Assembly (NCBI GenBank): GCA_016290835.1
Contig: JAEEVG010000010.1
Coordinates: forward strand, 1 to 51,434
Source: Bacteroidales bacterium
GTDB taxonomy: Bacteria > Bacteroidota > Bacteroidia > Bacteroidales > UBA932
Length of the DNA stretch: 51,434 nucleotides
Direction: 5' to 3'
The position numbers and the translations under genes are program-made. The stretch's first letter is position 1; the number at the start of each line of letters is the position of its first letter. The notes under the pieces are model-generated. The model ran no database searches. It was not told the origin of the DNA and worked only from the letters and a program-made list of their open reading frames with translations. Below are positions 28,976 to 38,122 of this stretch, piece by piece.

Positions 28976-30517
28976 ATGATAACCAAACACCCTCTGAGCA
29001 CGCTCCTCCTGATCGTCGCAGCCGCGGTCGGGCTGGCGGGCTGTTCCTCAGGCAAGGACGTCGAGTTCGACTACCTGTACCGGGATCTCCCCTTCGAGAT
29101 GCCCCGGGTCTCCCGTCCGGCCATCCCTGCTTATACTGTGGAACTGACGGACTTCGGCGCGGTCGGCGACGGGGTCACCCTCAACACCGAGGCCTTCGCG
29201 AAAGCGATGCAGCACCTTGCCGACAAAGGCGGCGGGCACCTCAACGTCCCCGCCGGCCTGTGGCTCACCGGCCCCATCGAAATCCTCAGCGACTGCGACT
29301 TGCATCTGACCGACAATGCGGTCGTGATCTTCTCCCCCGACCGGGCCCTCTACCCCATCGTCAGCACCGTCTTCGAAGGGCTCGACACCCGGCGCTGCGA
29401 GTCCCCGGTCCATGCCGAAGGCGCCAGGAACATCTCCATCACCGGCACCGGGGTCATCGACGGCAACGGCGACGCTTGGCGCATGGTCAAGAAGAGCAAG
29501 ATGGCCCCGACCGAATGGAACCGCCTGCTCGCGAGCGGCGGCGTCCTCAGCCCGGACGGCAACACCTGGTACCCCGACGAAGGCTTCTTCAAGGCCGGCC
29601 GGATCAGCATCATGAACGTCCCCCGGGGCGATCTGAGCGATGCCGACTGGAACGAGATCAAGAGTTTCCTGCGCCCCAACCTGGTCCAGCTCCGCAACTG
29701 CGAGAATGTCCTGCTCGAGGGGGTCACCTTCCAGAATTCCCCCTGCTGGAACGTCCACCCGCTGATGTGCAAGAACCTCATCGTCAACCGGGTCAACATC
29801 CGCAACCCTTGGTATTCGCAGAACGGCGATGCCATCGACGTGGACAGCTGCGAGAACGTCCTGATCATCAACTCCATCTTTGACGCCGGCGACGACGGCA
29901 TCTGCATCAAGTCCGGCAAGGATGCGGACGGCCGCAGGCGCGCCCGCCCGTGCAAGAACCTCATCGTGGACAACTGCACCGTCTTCCACGGCCACGGCGG
30001 TTTCACCGTCGGCAGCGAGATGAGCGGCGGCGTGGAGAATATCAAAGTGTCCAACTGCCGCTTCCTCGGCACCGACGTGGGCCTACGCTTCAAGAGCACC
30101 CGCGGCCGCGGCGGCGTGGTCCGCAACATCCACATCGACAACATCTACATGAAGGACATCATCGCCGAGGGTGTTCTCTTCGACCTCTTCTACGGCGGGA
30201 AGTCCGCGGTGGATGCCGCCGCCGACGGCAGCCCGATCGTCGATGATCCGGCCCGCCCCGTGGACGAGACCACCCCGGAGTTCCGCGATATCTACATCAA
30301 CAATGTCTATTGCAACGGGGCCGCCCGCGCGATGTTCTTCAACGGCCTGCCCGAGATGCCCGTCTCCAACATCAACATCACCGACTGCACGGTGACCGCC
30401 CACACGGGCATCGACTTGCGCAATTCCCAGGACATCACCTTCAAGAATGTCCGTTGCTTCCCGGAGGTCGGGGAGCCCGTCAAAACCTGGAAAGTCAAGA
30501 ATTTCACCAACGAATAA
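28976..30517 (+). CDS. GH28 polygalacturonase-family lipoprotein
   Basis: Right-handed beta-helix hydrolase expected to cut galacturonosyl linkages in homogalacturonan, rhamnogalacturonan or xylogalacturonan. The 513-residue protein begins with a lipoprotein signal (VAAAVGLAGC, Cys23), so it is likely surface- or periplasm-anchored. GH28 catalytic motifs are present: NGDAIDVDSC (Asp285), AGDDGICIKSG (Asp306, Asp307), FHGHGGFTVGSEMSGG (His340) and LRFKSTRGRGG (the RIK-type lysine). It heads a plus-strand run with GH105, kduD and kduI, which supports a role in pectin breakdown. Endo or exo action cannot be judged. Confidence 0.93.
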   Translation: MITKHPLSTLLLIVAAAVGLAGCSSGKDVEFDYLYRDLPFEMPRVSRPAIPAYTVELTDFGAVGDGVTLNTEAFAKAMQHLADKGGGHLNVPAGLWLTGPIEILSDCDLHLTDNAVVIFSPDRALYPIVSTVFEGLDTRRCESPVHAEGARNISITGTGVIDGNGDAWRMVKKSKMAPTEWNRLLASGGVLSPDGNTWYPDEGFFKAGRISIMNVPRGDLSDADWNEIKSFLRPNLVQLRNCENVLLEGVTFQNSPCWNVHPLMCKNLIVNRVNIRNPWYSQNGDAIDVDSCENVLIINSIFDAGDDGICIKSGKDADGRRRARPCKNLIVDNCTVFHGHGGFTVGSEMSGGVENIKVSNCRFLGTDVGLRFKSTRGRGGVVRNIHIDNIYMKDIIAEGVLFDLFYGGKSAVDAAADGSPIVDDPARPVDETTPEFRDIYINNVYCNGAARAMFFNGLPEMPVSNINITDCTVTAHTGIDLRNSQDITFKNVRCFPEVGEPVKTWKVKNFTNE

Positions 30518-30523
30518 ACCCAT

Positions 30524-31711
30524 ATGAAAAAGATATTCACCGCCATCCTCGCCCTCGCCGCCCTGCTCTCCTGCGGCAAGACGGAAGAGCCCAACTCCCT
30601 GCGGATGGTCCATTCCCAGATGTCCCGCTGCGGGGACGCCACTTACCTCGACTACACCGACGGCCGCCTCAAATGGAACTACACCCCGGGTCTGGAGCTC
30701 CGTTCCTTCCTGGATGTGTATGAGACCTACGGCGATCCGGCCATCTACGATTTCGTCTACAAATGGTACGACGGCATCGTGAACGAAGACGGCACCATCC
30801 AGGGCTACTCCGTCGAGAAGTATTCCACGGACCTGATCTGCCCCGGCAAGTCCCTCTTCTATTTCTACGACAAGACCGGCAACGAGAAATACCGTAAAGC
30901 CATCGAGCTCGTCAAGAGCCAGATCGACGGCCAGCCGCGCACCAACGCCGGCGCTTTCTGGCACAAGCAGGTCTACCCCAACCAGGTCTGGCTGGACGGT
31001 GTCTACATGGCCGAACCCTTCTATGTCGAATACGCCTCCCGCTACCTCGACGGTCCGGAGCGCATCGCCGCCTACGATGACATCGTGAACGAGTTCGTCG
31101 TGGCCGCCGAGAAGACCTACGACCCCGCCACCAAGCTCTATCGCCACGCCTGGGACGAGTCTGAGAGCATGTTCTGGGTCGATCCCGCCACCCACGGCCA
31201 GTCCTTCCACTGCTGGGGCCGGGCCCTGGGCTGGTACTGCATGGCCCTCGTGGACGTGCTCGACTGGCTGCCGGCCGACTACGCCCCGCGCCAGAAACTG
31301 ATCGACATCCTGAACGCCATCTGCGCCGAGCTCCCCAAGTGGGCTGACGAGAAGAGCGGTGTGTGGTACCAGGTCCTGGACCAGCCGGGCCGCGAGGGCA
31401 ACTATCTCGAGTCCACCTGCTCCGCGATGTTCAGCTTCACCTTCCTGAAGGGCATCCGGATGGGCTATCTCAGCGCCGACCTGCTCCCCTACGCCAAGAA
31501 GCTTTACGAGGACGTGGTCCGAGAGTTCATCTCCACGGACGACCAGGGCCGCATCAGCATCGAGAAATGCTGCTCCGTGGGCGGTCTGGGCGGATCCTCC
31601 AACCGCATGGGCGACTTTGCCTACTACCTCAGCGAGCCCATCCGGCCCAACGACTCCAAGGGCGTCGGCCCCTTCATCTGGGCCTCCCTCGAAATGGAAA
31701 GATTGAAATAA
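30524..31711 (+). CDS. GH105 unsaturated glucuronyl/rhamnogalacturonyl hydrolase
   Basis: Removes 4,5-unsaturated uronic acids from the non-reducing end of oligosaccharides made by polysaccharide lyases, acting by hydration of the double bond. The 395-residue protein has a lipoprotein-like signal (AILALAALLSC, Cys17) and the six-hairpin barrel pattern. The catalytic aspartate lies in QVWLDGVYMAEPF (Asp158, equivalent to Asp143 of YteR), followed by GRALGWYCMALVDVLD. It begins 6 bp after the GH28 stop. The released sugar feeds KduI and KduD encoded next. No lyase that would make its substrate is in this window. Confidence 0.92.
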   Translation: MKKIFTAILALAALLSCGKTEEPNSLRMVHSQMSRCGDATYLDYTDGRLKWNYTPGLELRSFLDVYETYGDPAIYDFVYKWYDGIVNEDGTIQGYSVEKYSTDLICPGKSLFYFYDKTGNEKYRKAIELVKSQIDGQPRTNAGAFWHKQVYPNQVWLDGVYMAEPFYVEYASRYLDGPERIAAYDDIVNEFVVAAEKTYDPATKLYRHAWDESESMFWVDPATHGQSFHCWGRALGWYCMALVDVLDWLPADYAPRQKLIDILNAICAELPKWADEKSGVWYQVLDQPGREGNYLESTCSAMFSFTFLKGIRMGYLSADLLPYAKKLYEDVVREFISTDDQGRISIEKCCSVGGLGGSSNRMGDFAYYLSEPIRPNDSKGVGPFIWASLEMERLK

Positions 31712-31736
31712 CAAACAATAACAATCAGAATCATTT

Positions 31737-32543
<807 letters not shown>

Positions 32544-32545
32544 AT

Positions 32546-32571
32546 TCTTCACTTCGTTCAGAATGACAGGC
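32546..32571. repeat. Short intergenic GAATGACA-type element
   Basis: TTCTTCACTTCGTTCAGAATGACAGG-type sequence lies between kduD and kduI. It resembles dispersed intergenic repeats whose end reads GAATGACA and which also seem to occur at three other spots in this window. No coding function is expected. Confidence 0.35.
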
Positions 32572-32589
32572 ATATAGAATAACAAGATT

Positions 32590-33432
32590 ATGAAAATCAA
32601 CTGCCAAGTCCGCCAAGCCTCCAGCAATCTGGACGCGAAGCACTATGATACCGAACGCATCCGCAAGGAGTATCTCGTGGAGAACGTGATGGTCCCCGAC
32701 GAGATCAACATGGTCTATTCGATGTTCGACCGCATCATCGCGGGCGGCGCCGTGCCCGTGAAAGAAAACCTGAAGCTCAGCGCCCCGGAGATCCTGCGCG
32801 CCGACTATTTCACCCAGCGCCGCGAACTGGGCATCATCAATGTCGGCGGCCCCGGTACCGTGGTCGTGGGCAGGAAGGCCTATCACCTCGATTATAAGGA
32901 AGCCCTCTATGTCGGCCGCGGCGACCGCCACGTCACCTTCAAGAGCGACGATCCCGAAAAGCCCGCGCACTTCTACTTCTGCTCCGCCACCGCCCACCGC
33001 GAGACCGGAGTCAAGAAGGTCAGCAAGAAGGACGCCGTGGTGATGCACCTCGGTTCCCTGGAGGAGTCTAACGAGCGCACGATCAACCGCCTCCTCGTCA
33101 AGGAAGTCGTGCCTTGCTGCCAGCTCCAGATGGGCATGACCGAACTCGCTCCGGGCAGCACCTGGAACACGATGCCCGCCCACACCCACGACCGCCGCAT
33201 GGAGGTCTATTTCTATTTCGAAGTCCCGGAGGACGCCGCGGTCTGCCACTTCATGGGCGAGCCGCAGGAGACGCGTCACATCTGGATGCACAACGAGCAG
33301 GCTGTCATCTCCCCGCAGTGGAGCATCCACTCCGCCTGCGCGACCCGCAACTACACCTTCATCTGGGGCATGTGCGGCGAGAACGACGACTACAACGACA
33401 TGGACTGGTGCGCAACCCCCGATCTGAAGTAA
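32590..33432 (+). CDS. kduI: 5-dehydro-4-deoxy-D-glucuronate isomerase KduI
   Basis: Isomerises 5-keto-4-deoxyuronate (the product of unsaturated uronate ring opening) to 3-deoxy-D-glycero-2,5-hexodiulosonate, the KduD substrate. The 280-residue cupin protein has the zinc-binding set in PAHTHDRRMEVYFYFE and the later WSIHSACATRNYTFIWGM, plus the family's DYFTQRRELGIINVGG region. Length matches E. coli KduI (278). Its TAA shares one base with the ATG of the following DUF4861 gene. Confidence 0.96.
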   Translation: MKINCQVRQASSNLDAKHYDTERIRKEYLVENVMVPDEINMVYSMFDRIIAGGAVPVKENLKLSAPEILRADYFTQRRELGIINVGGPGTVVVGRKAYHLDYKEALYVGRGDRHVTFKSDDPEKPAHFYFCSATAHRETGVKKVSKKDAVVMHLGSLEESNERTINRLLVKEVVPCCQLQMGMTELAPGSTWNTMPAHTHDRRMEVYFYFEVPEDAAVCHFMGEPQETRHIWMHNEQAVISPQWSIHSACATRNYTFIWGMCGENDDYNDMDWCATPDLK

Positions 33433-34301
33433 TGAAAAGACAAGCATTGATCCTCGCCTTCGCGGCGATCTTCGCGCTCGCCGGCTGCAAGCAGCAAGCT
33501 GCGGAGCCGAAAGTAATGGCCCGTTTCGTCCCGGAGCGTTCCGATGATTTCGTGTTCGAGAACAACCTCGTCGCCGGCCGCTTCTACGGCAAGGCCCTCG
33601 AGGGCAACCCCACTTCCCCGGGTATCGACATCTGGGTGAAGCTTCCCGGCGCGCTGGTTGCCGACACCTGGTATGCCGAAGCGCAGAAAGACCCGAACTA
33701 CTACCACCACGACCACGGTGGAAAGGACTGCTACAAGGTGGCCGTCAGCCTCGGCGGCGGAGCCTCCGCCCCGTTCGTAGACGGGCGTCTGGCGATGCCC
33801 GCCACCAACTACCGCTCCTACGAGGTCGTTGAGCAGACCCCGGACAAGGTCGTCTTCGTGCTCCATTATCCCGAGTGGGAGGTGGCCGAAGGTGTCAAGG
33901 TGTCCCTGGACAAGCAGGTGACCGTGTGCGCGGACAGCTATTTCTGCCGCGTGGACGACAGCTATAACTTCACCGGTGCGGAGACCCTCTGCGTGGCCGC
34001 CGGCCTGCTGCGCCACAGCGCGCAGGAGACCATCGAGCAGGAGCGCCTGACCCCGTCGAGTTATGCCATCTGGGAGCACGCCTCCGACCAGAGCGTCGAG
34101 CCCGAGGACGGTATGCTGGGTGTCGCGGTCATCGTCCCGGGAGCCAAGGATGTCTGCGTCCACGACGAGCTGGACCACGGCATCGCCACCCGCGATCTCA
34201 AACCCGGCGAGACCTTTACCTACTATTTCGGTTCCTGCTGGTCCAAGGGTGACCTGAAGACCGCGGAAGACTGGTTTGCTGAAGTTGAAAAAGTAAAATA
34301 A
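33432..34301 (+). CDS. DUF4861 family lipoprotein
   Basis: A 289-residue predicted lipoprotein (MKRQALILAFAAIFALAGC, Cys19) of the DUF4861 group, which occurs with pectin- and uronate-degrading genes in Bacteroidetes. Recognisable family segments are ERSDDFVFENNLVAGRFYGKAL, SPGIDIWVKLPG, the histidine-rich YYHHDHGGKDCYKV and GETFTYYFGSCW near the end. The fold looks beta-rich. Its biochemical role is not known to me. The overlap with kduI and the 2-bp gap to GH3 place it firmly in the uronate operon, suggesting it handles a uronic-acid oligosaccharide outside the cytoplasm. The conserved HHDHGGKD cluster could bind metal or sugar. Confidence 0.8.
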   Translation: MKRQALILAFAAIFALAGCKQQAAEPKVMARFVPERSDDFVFENNLVAGRFYGKALEGNPTSPGIDIWVKLPGALVADTWYAEAQKDPNYYHHDHGGKDCYKVAVSLGGGASAPFVDGRLAMPATNYRSYEVVEQTPDKVVFVLHYPEWEVAEGVKVSLDKQVTVCADSYFCRVDDSYNFTGAETLCVAAGLLRHSAQETIEQERLTPSSYAIWEHASDQSVEPEDGMLGVAVIVPGAKDVCVHDELDHGIATRDLKPGETFTYYFGSCWSKGDLKTAEDWFAEVEKVK

Positions 34302-34303
34302 CA

Positions 34304-36391
34304 GTGCGTAGATTTCTTCTCTGCTCACTGATGGGATTGGCTCTGTGCGGCACGATTGGCGCGCAGAGTCTTCCTTATCAAGACGCATCCCTGTCCGCTG
34401 AGCAGCGGGCGGAGGACCTGCTGGGACGGCTCAGCCTCGAGCAAAAAGTGTCCCTGATGATGAATGCCAGCCCGGCCATCCCGGAGCTCGGCATCCGTGC
34501 CTACAACTGGTGGAGCGAGGCCCTGCACGGCGCCGCCCGCGCCGGCCTGGCCACCGTCTTCCCGCAGGCCATCGGCATGGCCGCCAGCTGGGACGAGGCC
34601 CTGCTGGAGGAGGTCTTCGACATCACCTCCACCGAGCAGCGCATCAAGTTCATCCAGTACCGCAAGAACCCGCAAGGCAGCCCCCAGTATCACGGGCTGA
34701 CGGTCTGGACCCCCAACATCAACATCTTCCGCGACCCGCGCTGGGGCCGGGGCCAGGAAACCTACGGCGAGGATCCCTTCCTCACCGCCCGGATGGGCTA
34801 TGCCGTGGTCAAAGGCCTCCAAGGCCCGACGGACGCCGATTATGACAAGCTGCACGCCTGCCTGAAGCACTACGCCGTTCACAGCGGCCCGGAAGGCACC
34901 CGGCACCAGTTCGACGCCAAGGACATCTCCTGGCGCGACCTCACCGAGACCTACCTCTATGCCTTCGGGGACATCATTTCCAAGATCGACGTCCAGGAAG
35001 TGATGTGCGCCTACAACCGCTTCGAGGGGGATCCCTGCTGCGGTTCCGACCAGCTGCTCATCCAATTCCTGCGCGAGAAATGGGGCTACAAGGGCCTCGT
35101 GGTGAGCGACTGCGGCGCCATCGACGATTTCTGGCGCCAGGGCCGCCACGGCACCTACCTGAATGACCCGACGACCGCGGTATCCCGCGCCGTGCGCACC
35201 GGCACCGACCTCGAGTGCGGCAGTTCCTACCGGCATCTGCTGGATGCCGTGAAGGAAGGCAAGCTGACCGAGGACGAGATCGACGTCTCCCTGCGCCGGC
35301 TGCTCGTCGCCCGTTTCCGCCTCGGCGAGATGGACCCCGACGAATCCGTGAGCTGGAACCGCATCGACGAGGCGCTCCTCGCCTGTGACGCGCATCGCGC
35401 CAAGGCCCTCGAGATGGCCCGTGAAAGCCTGGTCCTGCTGCAGAACAAGGGCGGCATCCTGCCGCTCCGCAAGGATATCAAGGTGGCAGTCCTGGGTCCC
35501 AATGCCGCTGATTCCTCGGCGATGTGGGGCAACTACAACGGTTTCCCCGCCCGCACCGTGACCGCCCTGGAGGGCATCACCGCCAAGGTGGGCGCGGCCA
35601 ATATGAGCGATCCCGCTGCGGCCGACGTCATCATCTATGTCGGCGGCATCTCGCCCCGGATGGAAGGCGAGGAGATGCGCAACAGCCCGGAAGGCTTCAA
35701 CCGCGGCGACCGCACCACCATCGAACTTCCCCGCGCCCAGCGGGCCGAATTGGACTCGCTCGCCCGTGCGGGCAAGCGCATCGTCCTGGTCAACTATTCC
35801 GGCTCCGCGATGGGTCTCCTGCCCGAGACGCTCAGCTGCGCGGCCATCCTGCAGGCCTGGTATCCGGGCGAGGCGGGCGGCACCGCCATTGCCGACGTGC
35901 TCTTCGGCGACTGCAACCCTTCCGGACGCCTCCCGATCACCTTCTACCGCAGCGACGAGGACCTGCCCGACTTCGAGGACTACAACATGGCGGGGCACAC
36001 CTACCGCTATTTCACCGGCAAGCCGCTCTATCCTTTCGGCTATGGCCTGTCCTATACCAAATTCAAATACGGCCGCGCCCGTGTCCGTGACGGTGAAATC
36101 GTGCTGAAGATCCGCAACCGCGGCCGCGTGGACGGCGACGAAGTGGTCCAGGTCTATATGTCCAAGCGCGAAGACGTCGGCGGGCCGCAGATGGCCCTGC
36201 GCGCCTTCCGCCGCGTGAGCGTCCCTGCCGGGCAGAGCGTCACCGTGCGCATCCCCCTGGAGGAAGCCATGTTCGCGACCTACGACGAGGCTGCGGGCGA
36301 ACTGCGTGCCACACCCGGCCATTTCACTTTCCGCTACGGCCCCTGCGCCGACCAGAAGGTTCTCAAGAAACTTAATATCAGAAGGAAATGA
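34304..36391 (+). CDS. Compact GH3 beta-glycosidase (beta-xylosidase-like)
   Basis: Exported glycosidase removing terminal xylose, arabinose or glucose. The 695-residue protein starts with GTG; the resulting signal peptide RRFLLCSLMGLALCGTIGAQS is good and the next ATG would cut into it. The N-terminal TIM barrel has WWSEALHGAARAG, WTPNINIFRDPRWGRGQETYGEDP and the nucleophile motif LVVSDCGAIDD (Asp269). The second domain has YVGGISPRMEGEEM with the likely acid/base glutamate, and a fibronectin-III-like tail follows. The motifs match the xylosidase/arabinofuranosidase branch of GH3, but that branch is usually about 850 residues. The missing stretch lies after MWGNYNGFPARTVTALEGI, where a PA14-type insert is common. 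Its TGA overlaps the GH43 ATG. Confidence 0.9.
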   Translation: MRRFLLCSLMGLALCGTIGAQSLPYQDASLSAEQRAEDLLGRLSLEQKVSLMMNASPAIPELGIRAYNWWSEALHGAARAGLATVFPQAIGMAASWDEALLEEVFDITSTEQRIKFIQYRKNPQGSPQYHGLTVWTPNINIFRDPRWGRGQETYGEDPFLTARMGYAVVKGLQGPTDADYDKLHACLKHYAVHSGPEGTRHQFDAKDISWRDLTETYLYAFGDIISKIDVQEVMCAYNRFEGDPCCGSDQLLIQFLREKWGYKGLVVSDCGAIDDFWRQGRHGTYLNDPTTAVSRAVRTGTDLECGSSYRHLLDAVKEGKLTEDEIDVSLRRLLVARFRLGEMDPDESVSWNRIDEALLACDAHRAKALEMARESLVLLQNKGGILPLRKDIKVAVLGPNAADSSAMWGNYNGFPARTVTALEGITAKVGAANMSDPAAADVIIYVGGISPRMEGEEMRNSPEGFNRGDRTTIELPRAQRAELDSLARAGKRIVLVNYSGSAMGLLPETLSCAAILQAWYPGEAGGTAIADVLFGDCNPSGRLPITFYRSDEDLPDFEDYNMAGHTYRYFTGKPLYPFGYGLSYTKFKYGRARVRDGEIVLKIRNRGRVDGDEVVQVYMSKREDVGGPQMALRAFRRVSVPAGQSVTVRIPLEEAMFATYDEAAGELRATPGHFTFRYGPCADQKVLKKLNIRRK

Positions 36392-37965
36392 GTTTTCTGT
36401 CCGTTCTTCTCGCCTCCCTGCTGCTGACCGCAGGGCCCGCCAAAACCCCCGTCTACACCAATCCGGTGCTGTTCTCCGACTATTCCGACCCGGACCTCAT
36501 CCGCGTCGGGGAGGACTACTGGATGACGGCCTCCTCGTTCACCTGCTTCCCGGGACTGCAGATCCTGCATTCGGTGAATCTCGTAGACTGGGAGATCGTG
36601 AACGCGGCCCTGCCCTGGATGGATCCGCGGGAGGATTTCGACATTCCCGCCCACGGGAATGGCGTCTGGGCGCCCTGTATCCGCTACCATGACGGCACCT
36701 ACTGGATTTTCTGGGGCGATCCCGACCACGGCATCTACCAGATCCACACCGACGATCCGCGCGGAAGCTGGAGCCGTCCGCATCTCGTGCTCGCGGGCAA
36801 AGGCCTGATCGATACCAGCCCCCTTTGGGATGACGACGGGCGGGTCTGGCTCGTCCACGGCTGGGCGGGCTCCCGTGCCGGTTTCAAGAGCATCCTGAGC
36901 GTGTGCGAGCTGGACAAGGATTGCACCCGCGTGATCGGCGACCAGGTCCTCGTGTTCGATGGCAAGAAGAACGGCAACGACACCGTCGAGGGGCCGAAGT
37001 TCTATAAAAAGGACGGCTGGTACTACATCTTCGCCCCCTCGGGCGGGGTCAAGACCGGCTGGCAGCTCGTGTTGCGTTCGCGCAACGTGCTCGGGCCCTA
37101 TGAGTGGCGCACCGTGCTGCACCAGGGGCCCACGGACATCCACGGCCCGCACCAGGGCGGTTGGGTGACCGATACGGCCGGGGACAGCTGGTTCATGCAT
37201 TTCGAGGACCGCTATGCCTGGGGGCGCGTGTGCCACCTGCAGCCGATGACCTGGCTGCCGGATGGCTGGTGCATCATCGGGCAGGACCTGGACGGCGACG
37301 GGATCGGCGAGCCGGTGACGGAGTTCCGCCGCCCCGCCGGTCCCGACACGCCCCTCCCGGGCGTTTCCGCCCTTGCCACGAGTACCGGCTTCACCGGGGC
37401 TTCCATCCCGCTCAACTGGCAGTGGGAGGCCAATCCGCAGTTCAACTGGTTCATGACCAATCCTTCGCTGGGCTGCCTGCGGCTGCATTGTATCAAGAAG
37501 TCCGATAACTGGAAGAATCTGCGGGATACGCCCAATATTCTCGCGCAGAAGGTGGTCGGTCCGGCGATGAGTTTCACCACGAAGCTTGTCTACCGGCCTT
37601 CTTATGCGGGCGAGCGGGTCGGCGTGGTCGTGACCGGGCGCAGCTATGCGACGCTCGAGCTGGATTTCGACGGGGAGGGGCTCGCGTTGGTGCGCAAGGA
37701 TTGCATTGATGCCAATCAGGGCCGTCCGGAGACGGTGCTCGCTTCCGTGCCGCTGCAGAAAGAAGCCTTCAATACGGTCTGGATCCGGGTGGATGTCAAG
37801 AATGCGGTCGAGTGTACTTTCTCCTATAGTCTGGACGGACGGCGGTTCAAGGCTGTCGGGCCTGTGTTTACGGGGCGTGAGGGCGACTGGATCGGGGCCA
37901 AGATCGGGTATTTCGCGATTGCTGATATTCAGCGGAACGATGGCGGTTCGGTAGAAGTCTACTAA
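36388..37965 (+). CDS. GH43 beta-xylosidase/arabinofuranosidase-like enzyme
   Basis: Exported five-bladed beta-propeller glycosidase with a C-terminal beta-sandwich. It resembles the GH43 subfamily with xylosidase or arabinofuranosidase activity on xylan or pectin side chains. The 525-residue protein has a signal peptide (MSFLSVLLASLLLTAG), the catalytic base in YSDPDLIRVGEDYWM (Asp34), the pKa-modulating aspartate in LIDTSPLWDDDG (Asp142) and the proton donor in VEGPKFYKKDGWYY (Glu201). The C-terminal domain from about 340 carries repeated strand patterns. It is translationally coupled to GH3 (ATGA overlap), so the pair probably works on the same oligosaccharide. Confidence 0.9.
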   Translation: MSFLSVLLASLLLTAGPAKTPVYTNPVLFSDYSDPDLIRVGEDYWMTASSFTCFPGLQILHSVNLVDWEIVNAALPWMDPREDFDIPAHGNGVWAPCIRYHDGTYWIFWGDPDHGIYQIHTDDPRGSWSRPHLVLAGKGLIDTSPLWDDDGRVWLVHGWAGSRAGFKSILSVCELDKDCTRVIGDQVLVFDGKKNGNDTVEGPKFYKKDGWYYIFAPSGGVKTGWQLVLRSRNVLGPYEWRTVLHQGPTDIHGPHQGGWVTDTAGDSWFMHFEDRYAWGRVCHLQPMTWLPDGWCIIGQDLDGDGIGEPVTEFRRPAGPDTPLPGVSALATSTGFTGASIPLNWQWEANPQFNWFMTNPSLGCLRLHCIKKSDNWKNLRDTPNILAQKVVGPAMSFTTKLVYRPSYAGERVGVVVTGRSYATLELDFDGEGLALVRKDCIDANQGRPETVLASVPLQKEAFNTVWIRVDVKNAVECTFSYSLDGRRFKAVGPVFTGREGDWIGAKIGYFAIADIQRNDGGSVEVY

Positions 37966-38046
37966 TCTTCTCGTATTTGACGCAGAGGGCGGAACGCGAC
38001 AAATGCAACATTTTCACGATAAAAACGGGCAATCATGCCTTATTTG

Positions 38047-38081
38047 AAAGATAATTATTATCTTTATCGTCTATAAGATAA
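38047..38081. promoter_or_regulatory. Inverted AAGATAA repeats and -7-like box upstream of susC
   Basis: The 157-bp gap between GH43 and susC holds AAAGATAA (38047-38054), its inverse TTATCTTT (38058-38065) and another AAGATAA (38075-38081). The middle copy contains TATCTTTA (38059-38066), close to the -7 consensus. The set could be an operator overlapping the susC promoter. Confidence 0.4.
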
Positions 38082-38122
38082 ATAACACTTACTATAGTTT
38101 ATTGTTTAACCAAAAATCCCAC

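Noticed and set aside
34325-36322. Long minus-strand open frame opposite GH3
   Set aside because: Shadow of the GH3 gene; no start context or domain support.
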